A program made the position numbers and the translations under genes. Shown piece after piece: positions 37,975-45,515 of a DNA stretch of 64,000 nucleotides. Source of the stretch: Microbispora sp. H13382 (lineage in GTDB: Bacteria > Actinomycetota > Actinomycetes > Streptosporangiales > Streptosporangiaceae). The notes under the pieces are model-generated. The model was not told the origin of the DNA. It made no database searches and was given only the letters and a program-made list of their open reading frames with translations. The stretch is taken from contig NZ_JABBXA010000013.1 in assembly GCF_014161445.1 (NCBI RefSeq), positions 86,870 to 150,869 on the forward strand, written 5' to 3'. Every line of letters begins with the position of its first letter. The stretch's first letter is position 1.

Positions 37975-38553
37975 ATGGGTCGATGGCAACCGGGTGCGCG
38001 AGAACGGCTCGAACAGGCCGCGCTCGATCTCTTCCTCGAGCAGGGGTTCACCGAGACCACCGTGCCGCAGATCACGGCGCGGGCCGGGCTCACGACCCGT
38101 ACGTTCTTCCGGCACTTCGCCGACAAGCGTGAGGTGCTGTTCGCCGGCGAGGAGTCGGTGCCCGAGCGGGTGGCCCGCTTCATGGCCGAGGCCCCGCCGT
38201 CGCTCGGCCCGATGGAACTGATCAGCGAGAACCTGGCCCCCGCCGCGGCCGAGATCTTCGAGGGCCGCAGCCTCGACTACCTGCTACGCCGACGGGCCGC
38301 GATCGACGCCGAACCCGCCCTGCACGAGCGCGAGCTGCGCAAGTTCTCGCTGATGTCGCAGGCCCTGGAGCAGGGCTTCCGTGCCCGCGGCGTTGACGAG
38401 CTGACCGCCCAGCTGGCGGCGGAGGTCGCCGTGACCACGTTGCGGATAGCGGTGACCCGCTGGCTCAACCAGCACGGCGACCCCGGCCTGCCGGCCACCA
38501 TCGACCAGACCCTGGCGGCGATGAGGCACCTGACGAACACGCCGTCGGCCTGA
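37975..38553 (+). CDS. TetR-family repressor
   Basis: The 192-residue protein has an N-terminal TetR helix-turn-helix (ALDLFLEQGFTETTVPQITA, then RAGLTTRTFFRHFADKREVL) and a long all-alpha ligand domain. ATG 37975 (MGRWQPGAR) is preferred to an upstream start, because that one would put the operator inside the gene. It is divergent from the dehydrogenase-like gene, and the twin operators between them predict repression of both. The ligand is unknown. It ends before a hairpin that also ends the convergent flavin gene. Confidence 0.93.
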   Translation: MGRWQPGARERLEQAALDLFLEQGFTETTVPQITARAGLTTRTFFRHFADKREVLFAGEESVPERVARFMAEAPPSLGPMELISENLAPAAAEIFEGRSLDYLLRRRAAIDAEPALHERELRKFSLMSQALEQGFRARGVDELTAQLAAEVAVTTLRIAVTRWLNQHGDPGLPATIDQTLAAMRHLTNTPSA

Positions 38554-38560
38554 GGCCGCG

Positions 38561-38580
38561 GCCCGCCTGCGGACGCGGGC
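38561..38580. terminator. Bidirectional hairpin between TetR and FMN-barrel genes
   Basis: GCCCGC and GCGGGC form a 6-bp stem with an eight-base loop in the 48-base gap between two convergent stops. It is modest in strength. Confidence 0.45.
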
Positions 38581-38601
38581 TCGGCGAACCCGGGAGCGCC
38601 G

Positions 38602-39240
38602 TCAGAGGCTCGTGCCGGTGCGGGCCAGGATGTGCGGCGGGACGGGGTGGGCGGCGGCCCGCGGGTCGGTCACGGGGGCCTGCCACGACGAGGTGAGCGG
38701 CAGGACGCCCGCCCACACGTCGTGCGGATCATCGGCGTCGTCCGGGTGGCCCTCGCGCACCTTGACCGACGCCTCGTCGAGCGGGACCGCGAGAATGGTC
38801 GTCGCGGCCAGTTCCCTGCGGTTCGGCTGCCGGGCGTGGTCCCACTGGCCCGGAGCGACGTGCTCGGTCAGGCACCGCAGGGCATCGAGCTTCTCGTCGT
38901 CCTCCAGCACGCGCGGCACGCCGTAGATCATCGCGCTGCGGTAGTTGACGCCGTGCTCGAAGACCGACCGGGCCAGCACGAGGCCGTCGACATGCGTGAT
39001 CGTCACGCAGACCGTCGTGCGCCGGGTGAGGCTGCGGCTCGCCACCGAGCCGTGCACGTACAGATGGTCGTCGTCGAAGCCGTACACCGTGGGCACCACC
39101 ATGGGGTCGCCGTCCACGACGACGCCGAGGTGGCAGACGAACCCGGCCCGGAGCACCTCGAACAGCGCCTCCCGGTCGGTGCGGCCCTGTTCCCGCAAGC
39201 GACGGTGCCGGGTCCGCTTCGTTGTGGACAGATCACTCAT
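38602..39240 (-). CDS. Pyridoxamine 5'-phosphate oxidase-like FMN split-barrel protein
   Basis: From ATG 39240 the protein has 212 residues. GFVCHLGVVVDGDPMVVPTV, LYVHGSVASRSLTRR and a C-terminal WAGVLPL fit the PNPOx-like / nitroimidazole-resistance (NimA) branch. The fold binds FMN or F420. His residues in VFEHGVNYRSAMIYG are typical of this subgroup. Function is probably flavin- or F420-dependent reduction of an unknown compound. The long frame upstream of ATG 39240 is not supported. It lies 80 bases downstream of a small basic ORF on the same strand. Confidence 0.85.
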   Translation of the reverse strand: MSDLSTTKRTRHRRLREQGRTDREALFEVLRAGFVCHLGVVVDGDPMVVPTVYGFDDDHLYVHGSVASRSLTRRTTVCVTITHVDGLVLARSVFEHGVNYRSAMIYGVPRVLEDDEKLDALRCLTEHVAPGQWDHARQPNRRELAATTILAVPLDEASVKVREGHPDDADDPHDVWAGVLPLTSSWQAPVTDPRAAAHPVPPHILARTGTSL

Positions 39241-39319
39241 GAGGCGACATCTAAGCAGAAAGCCGACCCGCCCGGCGGGGATGCCGGGCGGGTCGTGGGA
39301 TCGCTGCGGACGGACCGGA

Positions 39320-39487
39320 TCAGGCGGCCGGCGTCGGTCCGGACGTCCTCGGGAACCGGATGACGTTCCCACCCGTGTAGGCCCGGAGGTCGACGATCTT
39401 CCTGTCCCCTCTGTCCCTCCTGGGCCTGCGGCGCAGCGCGGTCCTGATGTCCCTGACCTTGGCGAGCGACGGCACCACCGTGACCAT
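39320..39487 (-). CDS. Possible 55-residue basic peptide
   Basis: From ATG 39487 (or 39493, giving two more residues) the frame encodes an Arg/Lys-rich peptide containing LRRRPRRDRGDR and then DLRAYTGGNVIRFPRTSG. A G-run eight bases upstream of ATG 39487 could act as a ribosome site. No family is recognised. The C-terminal pattern VDLR-x4-G-x5-P is loosely shared with the other small ORF at 39586-39681. Without comparison to other genomes it remains a candidate only. Confidence 0.35.
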   Translation of the reverse strand: MVTVVPSLAKVRDIRTALRRRPRRDRGDRKIVDLRAYTGGNVIRFPRTSGPTPAA

Positions 39488-39526
39488 GTTCATTACCCCC
39501 CGACCGTGATGGTTCCGTGACCTTGT

Positions 39527-39540
39527 CGGTATAGATACCG
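39527..39540. promoter_or_regulatory. Dyad upstream of the 55-residue ORF
   Basis: CGGTAT-AG-ATACCG is a perfect 6-bp inverted repeat in an A/T-richer stretch 34-47 bases before the small ORF start. It could be an operator or part of a promoter. Confidence 0.35.
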
Positions 39541-39550
39541 GAGACTCGGT

Positions 39551-39587
39551 AAAAGGGGCGTAAAGCCTCCCCTGTCGCGCCAGTCTC
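39551..39587 (-). terminator. Nested hairpin with T-run after the 31-residue ORF
   Basis: On the minus strand AGGGG, a ten-base loop, then CCCCT is followed by TTT, a rare intrinsic-terminator form in this genome. An outer GAGACT/AGTCTC pairing (39587-39582 with 39546-39541) encloses it. It starts within the last codons of the 31-residue ORF and would end a very short transcript. Confidence 0.55.
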
Positions 39588-39681
39588 AGTAAGGGAGCAG
39601 CCGACCGGAGGGGGTGCGCAGGTCGAGATCGGCGGCGGGACGGCGGATGCGGAGCGGCTTGCGGATCCGGGTGCGTCTCAT
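39586..39681 (-). CDS. Possible 31-residue basic peptide with strong ribosome site
   Basis: ATG 39681 follows GGAGGAGG by four bases, one of the best ribosome sites in the window. The frame starts MRRTRIRKPLRIRRP and ends TPSGRLLPY. Eight Arg fall in the first 14 residues or so. CCTCC a few bases upstream could pair with GGAGG and mask the site. A T-run terminator follows the stop, so it looks like an independent tiny gene. It might be a regulatory leader peptide or a precursor peptide; the function is unknown. Confidence 0.5.
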   Translation of the reverse strand: MRRTRIRKPLRIRRPAADLDLRTPSGRLLPY

Positions 39682-39758
39682 GGCCTCCTCCTTCCGTGAT
39701 GGAGGAAGACTATTCGGCCCGCCTGCCATCGTCTTCCGGTTTTCGGGGACAGACCGGA

Positions 39759-40211
39759 TCAGACCCCCGTGCCGGGGACCGTCCGGCTGACCACGGAGAT
39801 CCGGTTCCAGGCGTTGATCTGCGCGATCGCCACCACCAGCGCGGCCAGCTGCTCCTCGGAGTAGTGCTTGGCCGCCTCCGCCCAGATTTCGTCCGGCACC
39901 GGGTCGGGCCGGTCGGCGAGCCGGGTCGCGGCCTCGGTCAGCGCGAGCGCGGCCCGCTCGGCGTCGGTGTAGTACGGCGCCTCCCGCCAGCCGGCCACCG
40001 ACCACAGCCGCTCGTCGCTCTCCCCGGCCTTCTTGGCGTCCCGGCCGTGCATGTCGAGGCAGAAGGCGCAGCCGTTGATCTGACTGGCCCGGATCTTCAT
40101 CAGCTCCAGGGTGGGGTGCGGCACCCCGCACTCCCGCAGAAAGCGCTCCACCCCGCTCATCGCCCGGTACGCGTCCGGGGCCAGGTCGCGCACACTGATC
40201 CTCGCGGTCAT
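39759..40211 (-). CDS. Carboxymuconolactone decarboxylase / AhpD-like enzyme partnered with ECF41
   Basis: The 150-residue protein has the AhpD-type motif NGCAFCLDMHGRDAKKAG with CxxC and His, followed by ERLWSVAGWREAPYYTDAER. This is the most frequent gene class beside ECF41 sigma factors. Its ATG overlaps the sigma stop by four bases (ATGA), so it is coupled and shares the ECF41-type promoter. It would reduce peroxides or a related substrate. A 78-base gap separates it from the tiny ORF downstream. Confidence 0.93.
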   Translation of the reverse strand: MTARISVRDLAPDAYRAMSGVERFLRECGVPHPTLELMKIRASQINGCAFCLDMHGRDAKKAGESDERLWSVAGWREAPYYTDAERAALALTEAATRLADRPDPVPDEIWAEAAKHYSEEQLAALVVAIAQINAWNRISVVSRTVPGTGV

Positions 40212-41113
40212 CTCTCGGCTCCTATCTCGCCGGCCCGCGTCACGCGGGCGAGCTTTCTCGGGTTGAGGACCATGTCGACGGCGGTGACCCGGCCCTGCGC
40301 GACGGTGATCCCGATCACCGCCACGAGCCGGCCGTCCCGGTAGCGCAGCAGCCCCGGCCGGCCGTTCACGGAGACCGGGACCAGTATGTGCTCGGACCGG
40401 CGGATGCCGAACAGCAGCCTGGCCACCTTGGCGGCGCCGAGGACCGGGCGGCGCGCCGCGGTCACGAGGCCGCCGCCGTCGCTGCGCAGCACGACGTCCG
40501 GGTCGAGCAGCGCGAGCAGCGCGTCCATGTCGCCGCCGAGGCAGGCCCGGGCGAAGGCGTCCACCACCCGCCGATGCTCCGCGGGATCCACGTCGAACCG
40601 GGGCGCACGGGACCGGACGTGCGCCCGTGCCCGCGCGGCGAGCTGCCGGCAGGCCGCCGGGCTGCGCCCGACCGCCGCGCCCACCTCGGCGAACGTCAGG
40701 CCGAACACGTCGTGCAGCACGAAGGCGGTCCGCTCGGCCGGGCTGAGCGACTCCAGCACGACGAGCATGGCCATGCTCATCGACTCGTCCAGGGTCACCC
40801 GCTCGGCGGGGTCGGGCCCCATCAGAACGGGCTCGGGCAGCCACGGCCCCACGTACTCCTCCCTGCGACGCCGCGCCGAGCGCAGCACGTCGAGGGCGAG
40901 CCGGGAGACCGTGACCACCAGCCAGCCGGTCGCGTCCCTGATCTCGTCGCCGTCCGCGGCCTTGGCGGCGCGCAGCCGCAGCCAGGCGTCCTGCACCACG
41001 TCCTCGGCCTCGTCCAGGCTGCCGAGCAGGCCGTACGCGACGCCGAGCAGCCGGGGCCGCAGCGCCTGGAACTCGGCGTCCAGGGCGGTCACCGCGCTTT
41101 CATGGTCGTTCAC
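40208..41113 (-). CDS. ECF41-type sigma factor with SnoaL domain (second copy)
   Basis: The roughly 301-residue protein has region 2 (LLGVAYGLLGSLDEAEDVVQ), WLPEPVL, region 4 (LSPAERTAFVLHDVFGLTFA) and the C-terminal SnoaL domain with DGGGL and NPRKL. It is a paralog of the 32857-33750 sigma factor. A start at GTG 41113 is chosen because an exact ECF41 promoter lies just upstream. The ATG at 41149 sits inside the -35 element. Transcription would start about at the GTG, giving a leaderless message. It is likely autoregulated. Confidence 0.92.
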   Translation of the reverse strand: MNDHESAVTALDAEFQALRPRLLGVAYGLLGSLDEAEDVVQDAWLRLRAAKAADGDEIRDATGWLVVTVSRLALDVLRSARRRREEYVGPWLPEPVLMGPDPAERVTLDESMSMAMLVVLESLSPAERTAFVLHDVFGLTFAEVGAAVGRSPAACRQLAARARAHVRSRAPRFDVDPAEHRRVVDAFARACLGGDMDALLALLDPDVVLRSDGGGLVTAARRPVLGAAKVARLLFGIRRSEHILVPVSVNGRPGLLRYRDGRLVAVIGITVAQGRVTAVDMVLNPRKLARVTRAGEIGAER

Positions 41114-41121
41114 GCCTTGAG

Positions 41122-41148
41122 GACGAGACACATCCTCAGTGTGTGACA
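41122..41148 (-). promoter_or_regulatory. Exact ECF41 promoter (TGTCACA-N16-CGTC)
   Basis: On the minus strand TGTCACA (41148-41142) and CGTC (41125-41122) are separated by exactly 16 bases, the published ECF41 consensus. The -10 ends nine bases before GTG 41113. This would make the sigma-CMD operon self-activated. Confidence 0.8.
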
Positions 41149-41165
41149 TCGCCCTCTCGGGAGGC

Positions 41166-42167
41166 TCAGGCGGACTCTCTCACGACGAGGCGGGTGGGCA
41201 GGATCACCGGCTCCACCGGGCCGCCGCCGTCGATGAGCGTGAGCAGGAGCCGTACGGTCTCCTGCGCGACCTCGGCGAGCGGCTGGCGGACGGTGGTCAG
41301 CGGCGGATGCGTGGTGGCGGCCACCGACGAGTCGTCGAAGCCCCCCACGGCCACGTCGTCGGGCACCCGCCGTCCGGCCGCGCGCAGCGTGGACAGCGCA
41401 CCGGCCGCCATGAGGTCGGAGGCCACGAAGACGGCGTCGAGGTCGGGCGTGCGCTCCAGCAGCCGCGCCATCGCGCTCTCGCCGCTGAGCTGGGTCCAGT
41501 CGCCGTGCTCGATGAGCTTCCTGGAGGCCTTCCTGCCGAGCACGTCGGCGAAACCCTCCAGGCGCTGGATGCCGCCGGGGGTGTCCATCGGGCCGGTGAT
41601 CGTGGCGATCCTCCTGCGGCCCTGCTCGACCAGGTAGCGGGTCATCTGCCGGGCGCCCTCGCGGTCGTCGGCCGCCGCGTAGGGGATCGTGGTCTCCCGT
41701 CCGATGACCGCGCCCTGCGCCACGGCGGGGACCTTCGTCTCCACCAGGGCGTCCACGAGCGTGTCGCCGGCGTGCGTGGACATCAGGAACACGCCGTCGG
41801 CGTGGCCGCCGCGCACGTAGCGGAGCACCCGCTCGCGGTCCCCGTCGTCGCCGGCCAGCATGACGACGAGGGACACGTCGCGCTCGGCCAGGCGTTTGAT
41901 GGCGGTGCGGATCATCACACTGTAGTTGGGGTCCTCGAACAGCTTCTCGTGCGGCTCGGACAGGACCATCACGACCGACCCGGTCCGCTGGGTGACCAGG
42001 CTCCTGGCGGCGCGGTTGACGACGTACCCGGTCTCGGCGATGGCCCGGCGGACGGCGGCGTGGGCGGCGGGGCTCACGTACCGGTCGTCGTTGAGCACCC
42101 GGGAGACGGTGCCCCGGGAGACGCCCGCCGCCGCGGCCACGTCGTGGATGGTCGGACGTTTCGCCAT
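41166..42167 (-). CDS. LacI-family repressor of the galactan locus
   Basis: The 333-residue protein starts at ATG 42167 with TIHDVAAAAGVSRGTVSRVL, a canonical LacI headpiece. RAARSLVTQRTGSVVMVLSE begins the periplasmic-binding-like ligand domain. It is the last gene of the SBP-permease-permease operon, 44 bases after the MalG-type gene. Two LacI-type operators lie in the divergent promoter region at 45.4-45.5 kb. It probably senses a galactose oligomer and derepresses importer, galactosidase and galactanases. Confidence 0.93.
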   Translation of the reverse strand: MAKRPTIHDVAAAAGVSRGTVSRVLNDDRYVSPAAHAAVRRAIAETGYVVNRAARSLVTQRTGSVVMVLSEPHEKLFEDPNYSVMIRTAIKRLAERDVSLVVMLAGDDGDRERVLRYVRGGHADGVFLMSTHAGDTLVDALVETKVPAVAQGAVIGRETTIPYAAADDREGARQMTRYLVEQGRRRIATITGPMDTPGGIQRLEGFADVLGRKASRKLIEHGDWTQLSGESAMARLLERTPDLDAVFVASDLMAAGALSTLRAAGRRVPDDVAVGGFDDSSVAATTHPPLTTVRQPLAEVAQETVRLLLTLIDGGGPVEPVILPTRLVVRESA

Positions 42168-42211
42168 AGACGTATTTTCCCCCCGCCGATCAGCGTGTTT
42201 CCCCGTGTGCA

Positions 42212-43093
42212 TCAGCTTTTCACGGCCCCGCCGGACAGGTCCGTACGCCAGTAGCGCTGCATCGTGAGGAACAGCGCGATCAGCGGGATGAGCGACAGCA
42301 GCGTCCCCGTGATGATCAGGTTGTACAGCGACGGCTGGTTGGCGCCCGCGGCCAGCAGCGTGTAGAGGCCGACCGTCAGCGGGAACCTGTGGTCGTCGCC
42401 CAGCATGATGAACGGCAGCAGGAAGTTGTTCCAGATCGCGACGAACTGGAACAGGAAGATCGTCACCATGCCCGGCGTCATCATCGGCAGCGCCACCTGG
42501 CGGAACAGCCGCCACTCGCTCGCGCCGTCCAGCCGGCCCGCCTCCAGCAGCGAGCCCGGGATCGCGGCCCTGGCGTAGATCCGGGCCAGATAGATGCTGT
42601 ACGGATGCAGGATCTGGGGCAGCAGCACCGACCAGTACGTGTCGGCCAGGCCGGCCTTGGAGAACAGCAGATACTGCGGGATCGCCAGCACCACCGACGG
42701 CACGAGGATGCCGCCGATGAGTATGTTGAAGATCAGGTTCCGACCCGGGAAGTCGTACGTGGCGAGGGCGTAGCCCGAGACGGTGGACACCGCGGTCGAC
42801 AGGACCGCGCCGCCCCCCGCGTACAGGAGGGTGTTGAGCAGCCAGAGCCAGAAGACGCCGTCTCGGTAGGCGAACAGGTCGGTCAGGTTGGACAGCAGGC
42901 CGGTCCCCGGCGCGAACGTCGAGGTGGAGAACAGCTCGGCCTTCGATTTGGTGGCCGCGACCACCACCCAGCTCACCGGGAACAGGGTGTAGATCGCGCC
43001 CAGCACGAGCACTCCGGTCGGCACGATCCCCAGCGGCCGGCGCGGCGCCCGCCGGGCGTGGCCGCGGGTCCGCGGCAGCGCGGTGGCGGCCAT
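42212..43093 (-). CDS. Sugar ABC importer permease, MalG type
   Basis: The 293-residue protein has about six helices and the EAA loop near residues 195-215 (EAGRLDGASEWRLFRQVALP) that docks the ATPase. Start and stop codons overlap by one base with the upstream permease. No ATPase gene is present, so a shared MsiK-type ATPase elsewhere must energise it, as in other actinomycetes. It imports the oligosaccharide bound by the lipoprotein at 43992-45308. Confidence 0.94.
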   Translation of the reverse strand: MAATALPRTRGHARRAPRRPLGIVPTGVLVLGAIYTLFPVSWVVVAATKSKAELFSTSTFAPGTGLLSNLTDLFAYRDGVFWLWLLNTLLYAGGGAVLSTAVSTVSGYALATYDFPGRNLIFNILIGGILVPSVVLAIPQYLLFSKAGLADTYWSVLLPQILHPYSIYLARIYARAAIPGSLLEAGRLDGASEWRLFRQVALPMMTPGMVTIFLFQFVAIWNNFLLPFIMLGDDHRFPLTVGLYTLLAAGANQPSLYNLIITGTLLSLIPLIALFLTMQRYWRTDLSGGAVKS

Positions 43094-43995
43094 CAGCCCT
43101 CCCCGAACGCGCGGTTCTTCACGATCCGCAGGAAACCGAATGACAGGACGAGGGAGATCCCGGCGATCACCATGGATGTCGCGGCGGCCGAGTAGAGGTC
43201 GCCGGTGACGAACGCGTCGCGGTACACCTTCATCAGGGGGCTCCAGGTCGAGCTGATCGTGTTCGTCAGCGGCCGAAGGGTGGTCGGTTCCGTGAACACC
43301 TGGACGGTCGCGATGACGGAGAACACGGTGGTCAGGATGATCGACGGGACCAGGATCGGGATCTTGACGCGCAGCGCGATGCCCAGCTCGCTCGCGCCGT
43401 CGATCCTGGCCGCCTCGTAGTACTCCCGCGGCACGGCCCGCAGGTTCGTGTAGAGCACCAGCATGTTGAAGCCGGTTCCGCCCCAGACCGCCACGTTCGC
43501 CATCGAGAACGTCACCAGGTCGGCGCTGAGGAACGGGTGCTCGCCGAACGGGCTGAGGCTGGGCAGGTAGAGGAAGCCCCACATCAGCGTCGCGGCCACG
43601 CCGGGCACGGCGTACGGCAGGAAGATCGAGATCCGGGTGAGGCGGGCGAGCCGCACGTGCGCGGCGTCGAGCATGAGCGCGAACACGAGGGCGAGCCCCA
43701 GCATCAGCGCCAGCACCAGCGCGCCGTATCCGAGGACGCGCAGCCAGCCGGCCCACAGCTCGCCGTCGCCGACGGCGGCCGCGTAGTTGGCGAGCCCGGC
43801 GAAGACCTCGGTGCGGGCCCCCTTGCCGAGCCCCAGGCCGGAGACCTTGGTGCGCCGCAGGCTCAGATAGATCGTGTAGCCGATGGGCAGGGCCATGAAG
43901 AGCGTGAACAGCGCCATGGCCGGGGCGAGGAACAGGTAGGGCGCGGCGCCCGCGCGGCCGGCGCGGGCGCCTGTCTTCGGAGATCGCATCGTCAC
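43093..43995 (-). CDS. Sugar ABC importer permease, MalF type
   Basis: The 300-residue permease has six helices and an EAA-like loop (EAARIDGASELGIALRVKIP). FLAPAMALFTLFMALPIGYT opens the first helix. GTG 43995 overlaps the SBP stop by four bases, and ATG 43989 is an alternative. It pairs with the MalG-type subunit encoded next. The predicted substrate is a galacto-oligosaccharide, from the flanking GH42 and GH53 genes. Confidence 0.94.
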   Translation of the reverse strand: MTMRSPKTGARAGRAGAAPYLFLAPAMALFTLFMALPIGYTIYLSLRRTKVSGLGLGKGARTEVFAGLANYAAAVGDGELWAGWLRVLGYGALVLALMLGLALVFALMLDAAHVRLARLTRISIFLPYAVPGVAATLMWGFLYLPSLSPFGEHPFLSADLVTFSMANVAVWGGTGFNMLVLYTNLRAVPREYYEAARIDGASELGIALRVKIPILVPSIILTTVFSVIATVQVFTEPTTLRPLTNTISSTWSPLMKVYRDAFVTGDLYSAAATSMVIAGISLVLSFGFLRIVKNRAFGEG

Positions 43996-45308
43996 TGGGC
44001 GAGGCTGAAGCCGGACTTCTGCATGTCGGCGACGGTGGTGTCCTGCATCGCCGCGACGGCGGCGGCGAAGTCGGATTTGGCGGCGACGGCCTTGTCGAAG
44101 GCGTCCCTGTAGGCGTTGTACGTCACGTTGACGTTCGGGCCGAAGGTGAAGCCGCGTGCGGTGGCGCCGATGGCGGCGGCCTGCTGCCAGAAGTCGGGCT
44201 GGTTGGAGAAGAAGTCCGGCGCCTCGGTCATCAGCGCGGCGCCCTTGGCGGAGGCCGGGTAGACCGCGCCCTCCTTGATCAGCAGGTCGAGCGCCTGCGG
44301 GTCGGTGTTGAGCCAGGTGGCGAACTGCGCGGCGGCCGCCTTGTTGGGCGATTTGGCGGCGACGGCGGTGGACGAGCCGCCCCAGAAGCCGCTGTAGTTG
44401 TCACTCGCGCTCCACTGCGGCAGCGGGGCGATGGCCCACTTGCCCTTGGCCTTCGGCGCGTTGCTCGACAGCACGCCCGGGCCCCACACCGCCGACGGCC
44501 AGGTGAGCAGCTTGCCGTCGTTGAGCGCCTTGTTCCACTCGGGGGTGAAGTACGGCATGCCGTCGATGACGCCCTCCTTCACCAGGCCGCCCCAATAGGA
44601 GGCGACCTTCGTGGTGGCCTCGTCGTTCACCGCGACCTTCCAGGCGTCGCCGCTGATCGACCACCACTGCGCGCCCGCCTGCTGGGAGAGGCCGGCGAAC
44701 CAGCCCGGGTCCTTGCTGGAGAACGTGCCGAGGAAGACCTTCGGGTCCTTCTTGTGCACGGCGCGGGCGGCCTCGGCGTACTCGTCCCAGGTCTTCGGCA
44801 CCTCGATGCCGTACTTCTCGAACAGGTCCTTGCGGTAGTAGAGCATCATCGGCCCGCTGTCCTGCGGGACCGCGTAGACGGCGTCGGTGCCGAGGGTGAC
44901 CAGCCCCCAGATGCCCTCGCCGAACTCGGCCTTCGCCTGCGCGGTCTCCGCCTTGAGGTCGGCCACGGCGTCGGCCGCGACGAAGGAGGGCAGCATCTGG
45001 TATTCGGCCTGGACCAGGTCGGGCGGGTTGCCGGCCTTGGCGGCGGTGAGGAACTTGGCGGCCGCGTCGTCCCCGCCCGCCTGCTTGCTGACCGTGACCT
45101 GGATGTCGGGGTGGGCCTGGTTCCACACCGTGACGATCTTGTCCATGTTCGGGACCCAGGTCCAGTAGGTCAGCTTCACCGGCCCGGCCGGTGCCGCGCT
45201 CTGGCTCGCGGCCTCGGAGGACGGCTCCTCGGTGCCGCCCGAGCAGGCCGCCGACAGTGCGGTGGTGAGGATCGCGACGGCCGCCACTGCTAACCGGTTC
45301 ACACGCAT
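43992..45308 (-). CDS. Sugar-binding lipoprotein of ABC importer
   Basis: The 438-residue family 1 solute-binding protein has a lipoprotein signal with lipobox LSAAC at about residue 22, then a Ser/Glu/Ala-rich linker. KLTYWTWVPNMDKIVTVW begins the mature fold. It is the first gene of the importer operon and is divergent from the GH42 gene. Its ribosome site lies in the G-rich stretch near 45320. It would capture galactan-derived oligosaccharides at the outer membrane face. LacI-type operator 45356-45371 lies about 48 bases upstream. Confidence 0.95.
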   Translation of the reverse strand: MRVNRLAVAAVAILTTALSAACSGGTEEPSSEAASQSAAPAGPVKLTYWTWVPNMDKIVTVWNQAHPDIQVTVSKQAGGDDAAAKFLTAAKAGNPPDLVQAEYQMLPSFVAADAVADLKAETAQAKAEFGEGIWGLVTLGTDAVYAVPQDSGPMMLYYRKDLFEKYGIEVPKTWDEYAEAARAVHKKDPKVFLGTFSSKDPGWFAGLSQQAGAQWWSISGDAWKVAVNDEATTKVASYWGGLVKEGVIDGMPYFTPEWNKALNDGKLLTWPSAVWGPGVLSSNAPKAKGKWAIAPLPQWSASDNYSGFWGGSSTAVAAKSPNKAAAAQFATWLNTDPQALDLLIKEGAVYPASAKGAALMTEAPDFFSNQPDFWQQAAAIGATARGFTFGPNVNVTYNAYRDAFDKAVAAKSDFAAAVAAMQDTTVADMQKSGFSLAQ

Positions 45309-45355
45309 AGGGCCCTCCAGGCAGGGGGGAGAGGGGGATGGGAGGATGAAACGTT

Positions 45356-45371
45356 CTGGGAGCGTTCACAG
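45356..45371. promoter_or_regulatory. LacI-type operator on the importer side
   Basis: CTGGGAGCGTTCACAG agrees at 13 of 16 positions with the near-perfect dyad at 45479-45494. A related half site (TGAAACGTTCTG) lies just downstream of it, at 45346-45357. CG-centred sites of this kind are typical of LacI-family proteins. Confidence 0.5.
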
Positions 45372-45478
45372 AGTGAAAGGTCGCTCAGGTGCTGTCAATG
45401 GCCGTTACCCGGTTGTTAACGGGCCGTCTCTATCAGCGCAAATCGCACGCACCTTCACGCCTGGGCGGCTGTGCGCTA

Positions 45479-45494
45479 CTGTGCACGTTCACAG
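45479..45494. promoter_or_regulatory. LacI-type operator on the GH42 side
   Basis: CTGTGCACGTTCACAG is a CG-centred dyad with seven of eight base pairs matched. It lies 22 bases before the GH42 GTG and would block initiation when occupied by the repressor encoded at 41166-42167. Confidence 0.6.
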
Positions 45495-45515
45495 AAGCAG
45501 AATCGAGGGGGAGAC

